Of a stretch of DNA of 48,931 nucleotides, positions 35,958-44,412 are shown in pieces. The DNA comes from Streptomyces albus subsp. chlorinus (lineage in GTDB: Bacteria > Actinomycetota > Actinomycetes > Streptomycetales > Streptomycetaceae), in NCBI RefSeq assembly GCF_013302895.1, contig NZ_VJOK01000001.1, positions 5,669,109 to 5,718,039 on the forward strand. The letters are read 5' to 3'. A program made the position numbers and the translations under genes. The notes below the pieces were generated by a model, which worked only from the letters and a program-made list of their open reading frames with translations, did no database searches and was not told the origin of the DNA. Position 1 is the stretch's first letter. The number at the start of each line of letters is the position of its first letter.

Positions 35958-36005
35958 CCCGCTGACGCGGTCGGTCCGCTGACGTGGGCGGTCCGCTGAC
36001 GCGGT
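35958..36005. repeat. Three copies of a ~16-bp CCGCTGACG repeat
   Basis: CCGCTGACG-centred units, about 16 bases apart, occupy the end of the intergenic space just after the stop of the first protease gene. No coding role. Confidence 0.6.
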
Positions 36006-36010
36006 GCCGG

Positions 36011-37213
36011 TCAGCCCTTCCGGCCGGCGGCGTCGAAGACGGCCTTCGCCGTGCGGCCCAGGCGCGGCCCGGCGAGCCAGGTGGCCGGGTGCGGGCCGAT
36101 GGAGTTGACGGAGATCAGCTCCGGCTTGCCGCCCGCGCCCTTGATCAGCCAGGCACCGCCCGAGGAGCCACCCGTCATGGTGCAGCCGACGCGGTAGAGC
36201 GCGGGCTGCGCCGGGTCGATCGTCAGCGCCCCCGGCCTGTCGGTGCACGCGTACATCTTCGCGCCGTCGAACGGCGGTGCCGCCGGGTAGCCGTAGTTGC
36301 TGACCCCGCGGATACGGGACGACGAGGGGGCGTGGAAGTTGACCTTGACGGCGTTGCCGACGGTCTCCTCCAGCGACTTGCCGCTCTTGTTCACCGGCTG
36401 GACGCTCAGCACGGCGAAGTCCTGCTGGGAGCCGCCGCCCCCGGACTTGGCGCCCTTCTGGATCCAGTAGTTCGTGGTCTGCGCCCACTTCACCCACCAC
36501 TCGCCGTACGGGGCGACCTCCTGCGGCGGGGCGTTGTTGACCGAGGGCATGTCCAGGCCGCGGTCGTTGAAGGCCGGGATGAAGGTGATGTTGCGCAGCC
36601 AGCCGCCGCTGCGCCCCGAGTGGACACAGTGCCCGGCCGTGGCCACCAGATTGGACCTGCCCGGATGGCGCGGGTCCTTGACCACCGTGCCGGAGCAGAC
36701 CATCGGGCCCTCCGGGGTGTCCATGAAGACCTTGCCCGCCGGGGCGGCGTTGCGGGTGTACGGGGTCTTGACGGCCCGCGCCCGCACCGGACGCGGTTCG
36801 GCGGTGTTCGCCGCACCGGAGGTGCTCTCGATGTTCTCGGGGACCTTCTTCTCGTTGTCCTCGGCCTTCTTCATCCGGCCCAGGTCCCAGTGGCCCTTGA
36901 GGTAGGGGTTGACGAAGTCCTCGGCGTCACGCACCCACTGGTCCTTGTCCCAGTTCTTCCAGCCTCCGCCGCGCCACTCGTCCAGGTCCTGCAACGAGGT
37001 GGGAAGGTCCTTCGGGAGCTTGTCCGGGATACCGATCCCCTCCTTGCCGCCGGAGTCCCGCGGCGTGTCGGAGGCGGCCGGCTTGGCGTCCGTCTTCTTG
37101 CCGGAGTCGCCGTCGCCCGAGTCGCAGGCCGTGGCCGTCATGGCCAGCGCCGCGACGAGCGCGGCGGCGGCCATGACCGGCCGCCCACGCCCTGCTCTGC
37201 GTATGCGTGACAT
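36011..37213 (-). CDS. Trypsin-like serine peptidase lipoprotein (paralogue 1)
   Basis: Protein of 400 residues with a lipoprotein signal (MAAAALVAALAMTATAC, Cys30). A linker with LPKDLPTSLQDLDEWRGGGWKNWDKDQW is followed by a trypsin-fold domain: His195 in TAGHC, Asp265 in QQDFAVLS and Ser351 in GGSSGGAW. Six or so Cys allow disulfides. It should sit on the outer face of the membrane. ATG 37213 has AGGGGG upstream. It shares the linker block and catalytic surroundings with the next gene upstream (paralogue 2), 243 bases away, so the pair arose by tandem duplication. Physiological substrate unknown. Confidence 0.88.
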   Translation of the reverse strand: MSRIRRAGRGRPVMAAAALVAALAMTATACDSGDGDSGKKTDAKPAASDTPRDSGGKEGIGIPDKLPKDLPTSLQDLDEWRGGGWKNWDKDQWVRDAEDFVNPYLKGHWDLGRMKKAEDNEKKVPENIESTSGAANTAEPRPVRARAVKTPYTRNAAPAGKVFMDTPEGPMVCSGTVVKDPRHPGRSNLVATAGHCVHSGRSGGWLRNITFIPAFNDRGLDMPSVNNAPPQEVAPYGEWWVKWAQTTNYWIQKGAKSGGGGSQQDFAVLSVQPVNKSGKSLEETVGNAVKVNFHAPSSSRIRGVSNYGYPAAPPFDGAKMYACTDRPGALTIDPAQPALYRVGCTMTGGSSGGAWLIKGAGGKPELISVNSIGPHPATWLAGPRLGRTAKAVFDAAGRKG

Positions 37214-37271
37214 GTTCCGAGTCCCCCTGAAGGTTGTACGAGAAAGCCCGCGCGCCCGCGTGGCATTCGTG

Positions 37272-37337
37272 CGACGTGCGCGCGGCGTCCGTGCGGTGAG
37301 CATGCGACGTCCGCGTGGCGTCCGTGTGGTGAGCGTG
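37272..37337. repeat. Two 33-bp tandem copies between the protease paralogues
   Basis: Copies at 37272-37304 and 37305-37337 share 29 or so of 33 bases (both contain GGCGTCCGTG and GGTGAGC). They lie in the upstream region of paralogue 1 on the minus strand and are not translated. Confidence 0.75.
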
Positions 37338-37420
37338 CGGGGCCCGGCGGGGCGAACCACCGGGCGGGGGGACGGGCGTGCACACGGTCTACCGCACGCA
37401 CCCCCACCCCCGGGCCGGGG

Positions 37421-37453
37421 CCGGTCCGGACGGCCGTCGGCCTTCCGGACCGG
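37421..37453 (-). terminator. Terminator of protease paralogue 2
   Basis: CCGGTCCGGA pairs with TCCGGACCGG; after one mismatch GGCC pairs with GGCC around a 3-base loop. It starts three bases after the stop codon on the minus strand. Confidence 0.8.
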
Positions 37454-37456
37454 CTG

Positions 37457-38680
37457 TCAGCTCTCCTTGCTGATCGCGTCGAAGACGGCCTTGGCCTCCT
37501 TGCCCAGGCGGGCGCCCGCCAGCCAGTCGGCCGTGATCGGGCCGATGGAGGTGACCGAGAGCAGGCGCGTGCCCGAGGCGTCGAGCCAGGGGCCACCGGA
37601 CGAGCCGGCCGTCATGGTGCAGCCGATGCGGTACATCGTCGGCTGCTGCGGGTCGATCGTGAGACGGCCCGGCTTGGCGGGGCAGCGGTACATCCGGGCT
37701 CCGTCGAACGGCGGGGCCGCGGGGTAGCCGACGGCGGTCAGGCTCCTGAGTGACTTGACCCGCGGCGTGTTGAAGGCGACCCGCACCGCGCCGCCCGCCT
37801 TCTCCTCCAGCGAGGTGCTGTCCGTCTTGTCCTCGGGCTGGACGCTCAGCAGCGCGAAGTCCTGCTGCGCGCCCTTGCCGCCCCGCTCGGCGCCGTTGCG
37901 GATCCAGTGGTTCGTCGTACGGGCGCGCTTGGCCCACCAGATGCCCTTGGGTGCGACCTGTGTCTTGGAGGCGTTCGCCAGCCGCTGGTTGGACATGCCC
38001 CGGGGGTTGTAGTCCGGCACGAAGACCACGTTGCGGTACCAGCCCTTGCCCGCGCCGCCGTGCACACAGTGCCCGGCCGTGGCGACGAGGTTGGACTTGC
38101 CCGGGTGCCGCGGGTCCTTGACGACCGCGCCGGAGCAGACCATGGCGCCCTTGGGGGTGTCCATGAACACCTTGCCGACGGGCAGCTTGTCCTGGGTGTA
38201 CGGCGTCCTGACGGCAGCGGCCTTGACGGGCTTCGGCGTCGGGTCGGTGACGCCCTCGTCCTCGCCGGTGCCGTCCCGGCCGCCGCTCTCGCTGTCGTCG
38301 ATGTCCGAGTCGTCGATCTTGCGGTCGTTCCCGTCCGCGTCCTTCATGCGGTCCGGGTCCCACAGGTCATCGATGATCGGGTTGAAGAAGTCCTGCGCCT
38401 CCTTCAGCCACTTGTCCCGGTCCCAGTTCTTCCAGGCACCGTTCTTCCACTTGTCCAGGTCTTCCAGGGAAGTCGGCAGGTCCTTGGGGAGATCGTCCGG
38501 AAGTCCCAGATCCTTCTTCAGGTCCCGGCTGGGCTGCTTCTCGGACGCGGCCGGGCTGGGCTTGGCGTCCGCCTTGTTCTCCTCCGGACCGCAGGCCGTC
38601 GCGGTGACCGCCAGCACGGCGGCGACCGCTGCCGCGGCCAGCGCCGGACGGCGCCGCGCGGGCCTGGCTATCGATGGCAT
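37457..38680 (-). CDS. Trypsin-like serine peptidase lipoprotein (paralogue 2)
   Basis: Protein of 407 residues with a lipoprotein signal (AAAAVAAVLAVTATAC, Cys30) and the block LPKDLPTSLEDLDKWKNGAWKNWDRDKW shared with paralogue 1. The linker is longer and more acidic here (DDSDIDDSESGG). Catalytic triad: His204 in TAGHC, Asp274 in QQDFALLS, Ser361 in GSSGGPW. ATG 38680 follows AGGGGGAG eight bases upstream. It has its own terminator, so the two paralogues are transcribed separately, and it diverges from the siderophore-type genes. The shared WKNWD linker may be a partner- or wall-binding region. Confidence 0.88.
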   Translation of the reverse strand: MPSIARPARRRPALAAAAVAAVLAVTATACGPEENKADAKPSPAASEKQPSRDLKKDLGLPDDLPKDLPTSLEDLDKWKNGAWKNWDRDKWLKEAQDFFNPIIDDLWDPDRMKDADGNDRKIDDSDIDDSESGGRDGTGEDEGVTDPTPKPVKAAAVRTPYTQDKLPVGKVFMDTPKGAMVCSGAVVKDPRHPGKSNLVATAGHCVHGGAGKGWYRNVVFVPDYNPRGMSNQRLANASKTQVAPKGIWWAKRARTTNHWIRNGAERGGKGAQQDFALLSVQPEDKTDSTSLEEKAGGAVRVAFNTPRVKSLRSLTAVGYPAAPPFDGARMYRCPAKPGRLTIDPQQPTMYRIGCTMTAGSSGGPWLDASGTRLLSVTSIGPITADWLAGARLGKEAKAVFDAISKES

Positions 38681-38967
38681 GGCTGAAACTCCCCCTGAAG
38701 TGGATCGTGCCTGTTGACTTGTCATGCACCTCGCCGGGCGGGGCGCCCCCACTATGCCCGGTGGTGTTCGGGACGGGCACAGCAGGGTCCGCGGTTCCCC
38801 GGCGCACCGCCGTCACAGTGCGCCCCCGCACTGCTTCTCCCCGCGCCCCCGGCGGGGAGCGAACTTCAACGGGCCCGTGTTCCCCAGCGCTTCGTCTCGT
38901 TGGTGCTTACGGGGGACAGTGGCTCGCTGCCCGGCGCGCCCAGTCGACACCAGTTAAGGAGACCCCA

Positions 38968-41301
38968 GTGAACGCGCGCTCCGGAGCCGACGGCTCGATG
39001 GACCCGGTCCGCACCAGGCCGGCCCGCCGACTGATCGGGCCGACCGAGCCGATGGTGCCCCCGCAGGAGCGTCGTACCGGGCGCCACGAGGACCTCCCGG
39101 ACGGGCCCCCGGACAGCGGAAGAACGGGGCACACGGGCGGACCCGCCCGCGTGGTCGCCGCCCCCCGCGCACGTACCGCTCCGTACGACCCCCTGCACCA
39201 CCCGGACTCCGGCAAGGCGGCCGACGCGGCGGCGTCGGAGAACCTGCTGCGCTGCTGGGTGCGTGAGACGGGCCTGGCCTGTCCGCCGGACGGAACGCTG
39301 CGTGTCCCGCTGCCCGCCAGCGGCACCGCGCTCCTGGTGCCGGTACGGCACTGGTCGGTCGTCGGCTGGCACCGCTTCGACCCCCCGTACCTCAAGGGCG
39401 CGCCCCCCAATGCCGCCCCGCTGGAGGCCGTCGCACTCGCCGCACTCATCGGACGCGAGGCCGCACACGGGGCAGGAGACGTCACGGAGCCCGGGGGCGC
39501 GGACAGCCCTGAGGGACGGAGCGGTACGGAGGCCCCCGGCCGTCCTGACGAGCGGGACGGGAGGGAGACCGGCGGTCGTCCCGGTGACCGGGGCGCCCCG
39601 GAGGCCGGCGAGGGCGGTGGCGACGGCGGCCTCCGCGCTGCTGCGGGAGCGGCTGCTGCCGGAGTTACTGATTCCGGGGTGGCTCCTTCCGGGGCGGCTG
39701 CTTCCGGGGCCGCCCTCTCAGAAGCGGATGCTGCTGGAGCCCCCGTTTCGGGAGCGGTTGCTTCCGGATCCATTGCTCCCGGAGCCGTCGCTCCCGGACG
39801 CGTCGCTCCCGGAGCCGTCGCCCGGGAGACCGCCCGCGCCCAGGACAGCGCCGACCTGGTGGGCCGGGTCGCCGACTCCGTGCGGCGCACCGCCCGCTTC
39901 CTCGCGGACCGGCGTGAGCATCCCGAGCCACCGCCCGGTACGTGCCCCTTCCTCGACGGCGAACAGGCACTGCTCTTCGGCCACCCCCTCCATCCCACCC
40001 CGAAGAGCCGAGAGGGTCTCACCGAAACCGAGGAGAACCTCTACTCGCCCGAGGTACGCGCCGGCTTCCCGCTGCACTGGATGGCCGTCCACCGCACCGT
40101 ACTGGCGGGGGACTCCGCCTGGACCGACCGCGGCAAGCCCGTCTCCGCCCCCGAACTCGCCGTGCGCCTCAGCGGCCGGGCCCTGGTCGGCCGGCTCCCG
40201 GACGACTGCGTTCCGCTGCCCCTCCACCCCTGGCAGGCGGGCGAGCTGCGGCACAGCCCCGCCGTCCGCGGGCTGCTGGAAGCCGGGCTCCTGCACGACC
40301 TCGGCCAGACCGGGGAGTGCTGGCACCCGACGTCGTCCGTGCGTACCGTCTTCCGTCCGGACAGCAGCGCCATGCTCAAGCTCTCGCTCGGCCTGCGTAT
40401 CACCAACTCCCGCCGGGAGAATCTCCGCAAGGAACTGCTGCGCGGCCTGGAGGTGCACCGGCTGCTCCGCGGTGAGCTGGGCGCGGCCTGGCGTGCCGCC
40501 CACCCGTGCTTCGACATCGTGCGGGACCCCGCATGGCTCGGCGTCGACGTGCCCGGGGAGGGACGGGTGCCCGGCTTCGACACCGTCATCCGGCACAACC
40601 CCTTCGGGGCCGGCGAGGACGCCGTCTGCCTCGCGGGGCTGACCGCGCCCGTGCCCGTCCCGAACGGCTCCGCGGGCGTGCTGCGCTCCCGACTCGCCTC
40701 CCTGGTGACCGCGCTCGCCCAGCGCACCAGGAGGCCCCTGACCGCGGTGGCCGCCGAGTGGTTCCTGCGGTACCTCGACGCCGTCGTACGGCCCATCCTC
40801 TGGCTGGACGCGCACGCGGGTATCGCCCTGGAGGCCCACCAGCAGAACACGCTCGTCCTGCTGGACGCGCACGGGTGGCCGCAGGGCGGGCGCTACCGGG
40901 ACAACCAGGGGTACTACTTCCGCGCCTCCCACCGTGAAGCACTCAGCCGCCGTCTGCCGGGCACGGCTCTCGGCGTGGCCAGTGACACCTTCGTCGCCGA
41001 CGGGGTGACCGACGAGCGCTTCGCCTATTACCTGGGCATCAACAACGTCCTCGGCCTCATCGGGGCCTTCGGCTCCCAGCGGCTGGCCGATGAACGGGTG
41101 CTGCTGGCGGCGTTCCGGCGCTTCCTCGCCGACGCCGCGCGGGACAGGCCGGCCTCGCCGCTGCCCGCGCTCCTGCTGGAGTCCCCGACGCTGCGCTGCA
41201 AGGCCAACCTGCTCACCCGGCTGCACGGCCTGGACGAGCTGGTGGGACCGGTGGACACCCAGTCCGTGTACATCACCCTCGACAACCCGATCATCCCGTG
41301 A
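38968..41301 (+). CDS. IucA/IucC family NIS siderophore synthetase 1
   Basis: Nonribosomal-peptide-independent siderophore synthetase, which joins a carboxylate such as citrate to an amine or alcohol using ATP. The 777-residue product keeps GHPLHPTPKSREG (338-350), LHPWQ (419-423), KLSLGLRITNSRREN (from 471), HQQN and QGYYFR. Usual length is ~600: the excess is a 90-residue leader and a ~120-residue A/G/S/P-rich insertion at 171-289 (39478-39834). GTG 38968 follows AAGGAG by six bases. The acyltransferase gene begins 50 bases downstream. The catalysed condensation cannot be told from sequence. Confidence 0.9.
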   Translation: MNARSGADGSMDPVRTRPARRLIGPTEPMVPPQERRTGRHEDLPDGPPDSGRTGHTGGPARVVAAPRARTAPYDPLHHPDSGKAADAAASENLLRCWVRETGLACPPDGTLRVPLPASGTALLVPVRHWSVVGWHRFDPPYLKGAPPNAAPLEAVALAALIGREAAHGAGDVTEPGGADSPEGRSGTEAPGRPDERDGRETGGRPGDRGAPEAGEGGGDGGLRAAAGAAAAGVTDSGVAPSGAAASGAALSEADAAGAPVSGAVASGSIAPGAVAPGRVAPGAVARETARAQDSADLVGRVADSVRRTARFLADRREHPEPPPGTCPFLDGEQALLFGHPLHPTPKSREGLTETEENLYSPEVRAGFPLHWMAVHRTVLAGDSAWTDRGKPVSAPELAVRLSGRALVGRLPDDCVPLPLHPWQAGELRHSPAVRGLLEAGLLHDLGQTGECWHPTSSVRTVFRPDSSAMLKLSLGLRITNSRRENLRKELLRGLEVHRLLRGELGAAWRAAHPCFDIVRDPAWLGVDVPGEGRVPGFDTVIRHNPFGAGEDAVCLAGLTAPVPVPNGSAGVLRSRLASLVTALAQRTRRPLTAVAAEWFLRYLDAVVRPILWLDAHAGIALEAHQQNTLVLLDAHGWPQGGRYRDNQGYYFRASHREALSRRLPGTALGVASDTFVADGVTDERFAYYLGINNVLGLIGAFGSQRLADERVLLAAFRRFLADAARDRPASPLPALLLESPTLRCKANLLTRLHGLDELVGPVDTQSVYITLDNPIIP
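39478..39834 (+). repeat. Low-complexity insertion inside NIS synthetase 1
   Basis: Degenerate repeats of SGAxxSGA, APGAVAPG and similar, encoded by GCTTCCGGGGC-like DNA units. It separates the N-terminal ~170 residues from the conserved domain and is absent from ordinary family members. Confidence 0.7.
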
Positions 41302-41351
41302 CCCCCTGACCCCGGCCCCCCGCCGGCCCTCGCAGGAGAGGAGACGTCCTC

Positions 41352-42122
41352 ATGCCGCACCTCCAGCCGGGCTCCGCACCACCCGCGAGCACTCCAGGTG
41401 GCTCCGCCACCGACACCGCGGGTACGGCGGAGCCCGGCTCCGTTCCCAGCAGCGACGACCCCCTCACAGCCGTCGGGCCCCCTGGCATCCGCGGGGCGGA
41501 GGCGGCCCGGCTCGGCAGCCCGCGCGGAGGACCCCCTGCCCGCGCGGCGGACAGCCTGCTCGACGACCCCGCCGGCTGGCCGGCCGTCCCCACGGCGGCG
41601 GGACGGTTCCAGCTCGTGCCCGTCCAGGTCGGACGGGATCTGACGCTGATCTCCTCCTGGATGAACGACCCCGCGGTGGCGGCCTTCTGGGAACTGGCGG
41701 GCCCCGAACACGTCACCGAGAGGCACCTGCGGCCGCAGGTGGAGGGCGACGGGCGCAGCGTCCCCTGCCTGGGTGTCCTGGACGGCACCCCCGTGAGCTA
41801 CTGGGAGCTGTACCGCGCCGACCTCGATCCCCTGGCCCGCCACTGCCCTGTCCAAACCCACGACACCGGTGTGCACGTGCTCATCGGGGGAGGCGCAGAG
41901 CGGGGCAGGGGCCTCGGAACGCTGCTGCTGCGCACGGTCGCGGATCTCGTCCTGGACGGGCGCCCCCGGTGCGGGCGGGTGCTCGCCGAGCCGGACGTGC
42001 GCAACGTTCCGTCCGTCGCGGCCTTTCTCGGCGCGGGCTTCCGGTTCGGTGCAGAGATCGAGCTTCCCGCCAAGCGTGCGGCCCTGATGGTCCGCGATCG
42101 CGCGCTGCGTCACGTGCTCTGA
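41352..42122 (+). CDS. GNAT acyltransferase of the IucB/AlcB/RhbD siderophore type
   Basis: Protein of 256 residues. The first ~85 are low-complexity. From residue ~85, RFQLVPVQVGRDLTLISSWMNDPAVAAFWE, PCLGVLDGTPVSYWELYRADLDPLA, GVHVLIGGGAERGRGLGTLLLRTV and AEPDVRNVPSVAAFLGAGF match the acyltransferases that N-acylate hydroxylamine groups in hydroxamate siderophores. The RGRGLG-type CoA loop is intact. ATG 41352 has AGGAGAGGAG upstream. It lies between two NIS synthetases, fitting one pathway. The amine hydroxylase that would prepare its substrate is not in this window. Confidence 0.87.
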   Translation: MPHLQPGSAPPASTPGGSATDTAGTAEPGSVPSSDDPLTAVGPPGIRGAEAARLGSPRGGPPARAADSLLDDPAGWPAVPTAAGRFQLVPVQVGRDLTLISSWMNDPAVAAFWELAGPEHVTERHLRPQVEGDGRSVPCLGVLDGTPVSYWELYRADLDPLARHCPVQTHDTGVHVLIGGGAERGRGLGTLLLRTVADLVLDGRPRCGRVLAEPDVRNVPSVAAFLGAGFRFGAEIELPAKRAALMVRDRALRHVL

Positions 42123-42133
42123 GCGGCGGTCGT

Positions 42134-42157
42134 GGTCCGCCGGTTCCGGCGCGGACC
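42134..42157 (+). terminator. Probable terminator after the acyltransferase gene
   Basis: GGTCCGC (42134-42140) pairs with GCGGACC (42151-42157), with CGG/CCG inside, 11 bases after the stop. It suggests the second synthetase may have its own promoter. Confidence 0.5.
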
Positions 42158-42412
42158 GGGCGGTCACCCGCCCCGTTCCGGGAGCGGGGGCCGGGGACGG
42201 CCGGGGACGGGACCACTGAGGAGGACCGCACCGGACGGCAGCGTTCCGCACCCCGCGGCTGCTCCTCCGGCCGTCGCCTCCGCCTGCCGCCGTCCGCCGC
42301 CGCCCCTGACCCGTGCCCGTTCCGCTTCCGTCCGCTGACGTTCCGGTCTCCCGTTCCCGTCCCGTCCCATTGCGTCCCGTCCCGTTGCGGACACCGTCCC
42401 GGTCCTGCTCCA

Positions 42413-42446
42413 CCCGTCCCCTCCCCTCCCCTCCCCTCCCCGTCCC
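42413..42446 (-). repeat. C-tract array, G-quadruplex-capable on the minus strand
   Basis: Seven runs of three or four C separated by one or two bases (units of CCCCT). The complementary strand has the corresponding G-runs, an ideal quadruplex motif on the template strand ~90 bases before NIS synthetase 2. Confidence 0.8.
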
Positions 42447-42537
42447 GGTGCCGATTTCCGTCCCGTCCCGTACCTCCCTCCCCCTCCCTCCCGTCGTCTC
42501 CCACTTCTCCATCCGCTGTCCGCAAGGAGCGATTCCC

Positions 42538-44343
42538 GTGTCCCGAACATCCTCCGTCCCCGCGTCCTCCGATGTAGCCCCGCTAGCCGCCCCCGCCGGC
42601 CTGGAGACCGGGCCCGGTCACTGGCGCCGTGCGGCCCGGCGGCTGCTCGCCAAGATGCTCGCCGAGTTCTCCTACGAGGAGATCCTCCAGCCCCTCCCCG
42701 CCGCCGACGGCACGCCCGACGCCTACGAGCTGCGGGTGGACGACGAGGTGACCCTGCGCTTCCGGGCCCACCGGGGCGCCTACGGCCACTGGAATGTCGA
42801 CCCCGAGTCCCTGCGGCCGGCGGACCTCGACCCGCTGGACTTCGTCGCCCGCGCCCAGGAGCCGCTCGGGCTGAGCGGGGAGACGACCAGCCACTACCTG
42901 CGGGAGCTGACGGCCACCCTCACCGCGGACGCCCGGCTCCTGGCCTCCGAACTGCCGGCCGCCGACCTCGCCGATCTCGGCTACGCCGAACTGGAAGGCC
43001 ATATGACCGGCCACCCCTGGCTGGTCGCCAACAAGGGCCGTCTCGGGTTCTCCGCCGCCGACGCGACGGGCTGGGCGCCCGAGGGCCGCACCGCACGGCC
43101 CCTCCCGTGGATCGCCGTGCACGACAGCCTGGGGACCTACCACGGGGTGCCCCGACTGGCTGGAGCGGAACGGCTGTACGCCCGCGAGCTGAGCCCCGGG
43201 ACGCTCGCCGCCTTCCGGCAGGCACTGCGGTCCCGGGGCCTGCCGCCGCAGGACTACCTCTTCATGCCGGTGCATCCCTGGCAGTGGGACGAAACCGTTG
43301 TGCCCCTCTTCGCCGGGGAGGTGGCCGCCCAGCGGATCGTGCCGCTGCCCACGGACGGTGACCTGCGGCTGCCCCAGCAGTCGATCCGCACCTTCCTCAA
43401 CACCAGCAGACCGGAACGGCACACCGTCAAGCTGCCGCTCGCCATCCTCAACACACTGGTGTGGCGCGGCCTGCCGACGGAACGCACGGCAGCCGCCCCC
43501 TCCGTCACCGCCTGGGTGCAGGGGCTGCGCGACCAGGATCCGTTCCTGTCGGACGAGTGCCGGGTCGTCCTCCTGGGCGAGGTCGCCTCCGTGGCCGTCC
43601 CCCACCCCGTATACGAGCGACTGGCGGGAGTGCCGTACCAGTACCGCGAACTGCTCGGCTGCATCTGGCGAGAACCCCTGACCCCGAGCCTCGACCCCGG
43701 CGAACGCGCCCGTACGCTCGCCTCCTTGATCCACACCGACGCGGACGGCCGTGCCCTCACCGCCGAACTCGTCGCCTGCTCCGGTCTGGAGCCGAAGGTG
43801 TGGCTCCAGCACCTGTTCGCCGCGCTCCTGCCGCCGTTGCTGCACTTCCTCTACCGCTACGGCACCGTCTTCTCGCCGCACGGGGAGAACGCCATCGTCG
43901 TCTTCGACGAGCGGGACGTTCCGGTCCGGCTGGCGATAAAGGACTTCGTGGACGACGTGAACGTCAGCGCCGAACCCGTGCCGGAACTCGACTCCATGCC
44001 CGACGACGTGCGCGGCGTGCTGCTGAGCGAACCGCCCGCATTCCTCCCGCAGTTCATCCACTCCGCGCTCTTCGTCGGCGTCTTCCGCTACCTGGCCCCG
44101 CTGTGCGAGGCACAGCTCGGTGTGAGGGAGGACGTTTTCTGGTCACTCGTGCGGGCAGAGATCGACCGCTACCAGGAGCGGTTCCCCGAACTGAAGACCC
44201 GCTTCGAAACCTTCGACCTGCTGACCCCGCGCATCGAACGCCTCTGCCTCAACCGCAACAGGCTGCACACGGACGGTTACCGCGACCGCTCCGAGCGCCC
44301 GCACGCCGCGGTGTACGGGACGATCCGCAACCCGCTGCACTGA
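42538..44343 (+). CDS. IucA/IucC family NIS siderophore synthetase 2
   Basis: Second NIS synthetase, 601 residues, the normal family length. Motifs: EGHMTGHPWLVANKGRLGF (153-171), MPVHPWQW (243-250), QQSIRTFLNTS (280-290), VKLPLAILNTLVWRGL, and FSPHGENAIVVFDERDVPVRLAIKDF in the C-terminal half. The motifs resemble the AlcC/DesD/RhbF side of the family more than IucA. GTG 42538 lies nine bases after AAGGAG; the open frame upstream is pyrimidine-tract DNA. With synthetase 1 and the acyltransferase it suggests two successive condensations on a dicarboxylic or citrate core. Product unknown. Confidence 0.92.
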   Translation: MSRTSSVPASSDVAPLAAPAGLETGPGHWRRAARRLLAKMLAEFSYEEILQPLPAADGTPDAYELRVDDEVTLRFRAHRGAYGHWNVDPESLRPADLDPLDFVARAQEPLGLSGETTSHYLRELTATLTADARLLASELPAADLADLGYAELEGHMTGHPWLVANKGRLGFSAADATGWAPEGRTARPLPWIAVHDSLGTYHGVPRLAGAERLYARELSPGTLAAFRQALRSRGLPPQDYLFMPVHPWQWDETVVPLFAGEVAAQRIVPLPTDGDLRLPQQSIRTFLNTSRPERHTVKLPLAILNTLVWRGLPTERTAAAPSVTAWVQGLRDQDPFLSDECRVVLLGEVASVAVPHPVYERLAGVPYQYRELLGCIWREPLTPSLDPGERARTLASLIHTDADGRALTAELVACSGLEPKVWLQHLFAALLPPLLHFLYRYGTVFSPHGENAIVVFDERDVPVRLAIKDFVDDVNVSAEPVPELDSMPDDVRGVLLSEPPAFLPQFIHSALFVGVFRYLAPLCEAQLGVREDVFWSLVRAEIDRYQERFPELKTRFETFDLLTPRIERLCLNRNRLHTDGYRDRSERPHAAVYGTIRNPLH

Positions 44344-44358
44344 GGCACCGGTGTGTGC

Positions 44359-44382
44359 GGGGGGTGGGGGGAGGGGGCCGGG
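44359..44382 (+). other. G-quadruplex-capable G-run before dinG
   Basis: G6-T-G6-A-G5-CC-G3 on the plus strand, between the second synthetase stop and the damage-type promoter of the helicase gene. It satisfies the standard four-tract quadruplex pattern with very short loops. Confidence 0.7.
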
Positions 44383-44412
44383 AAAGGCCGAAGCGGATCG
44401 GTGCCGAGCGGA

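Larger units (their letters stand above)
42123..42537. other. Non-coding 415-base gap in the siderophore cluster
   Basis: Starts with a hairpin (42134-42157) after the acyltransferase stop. From about 42310 to 42520 the top strand is strongly pyrimidine-rich with repeated CGTCCCGTCC and CCCCT units, including the C-tract array at 42413-42446. AAGGAG at 42523-42528 is the ribosome-binding site of the second synthetase. In-frame read-through upstream of GTG 42538 is an artefact of the repeats. Confidence 0.7.

Noticed and set aside
38681..38967. Iron (DmdR/IdeR) box before the siderophore-type genes
   Set aside because: No sequence close to TTAGGTTAGGCTAACCTAA was found in the divergent region; CAGTTAAGGAG at 38951 is the ribosome-binding site.
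42313..42537. 75-residue N-terminal extension of NIS synthetase 2
   Set aside because: Encoded by pyrimidine-repeat DNA (V/P/S/R-rich); GTG 42538 has AAGGAG at ideal distance.
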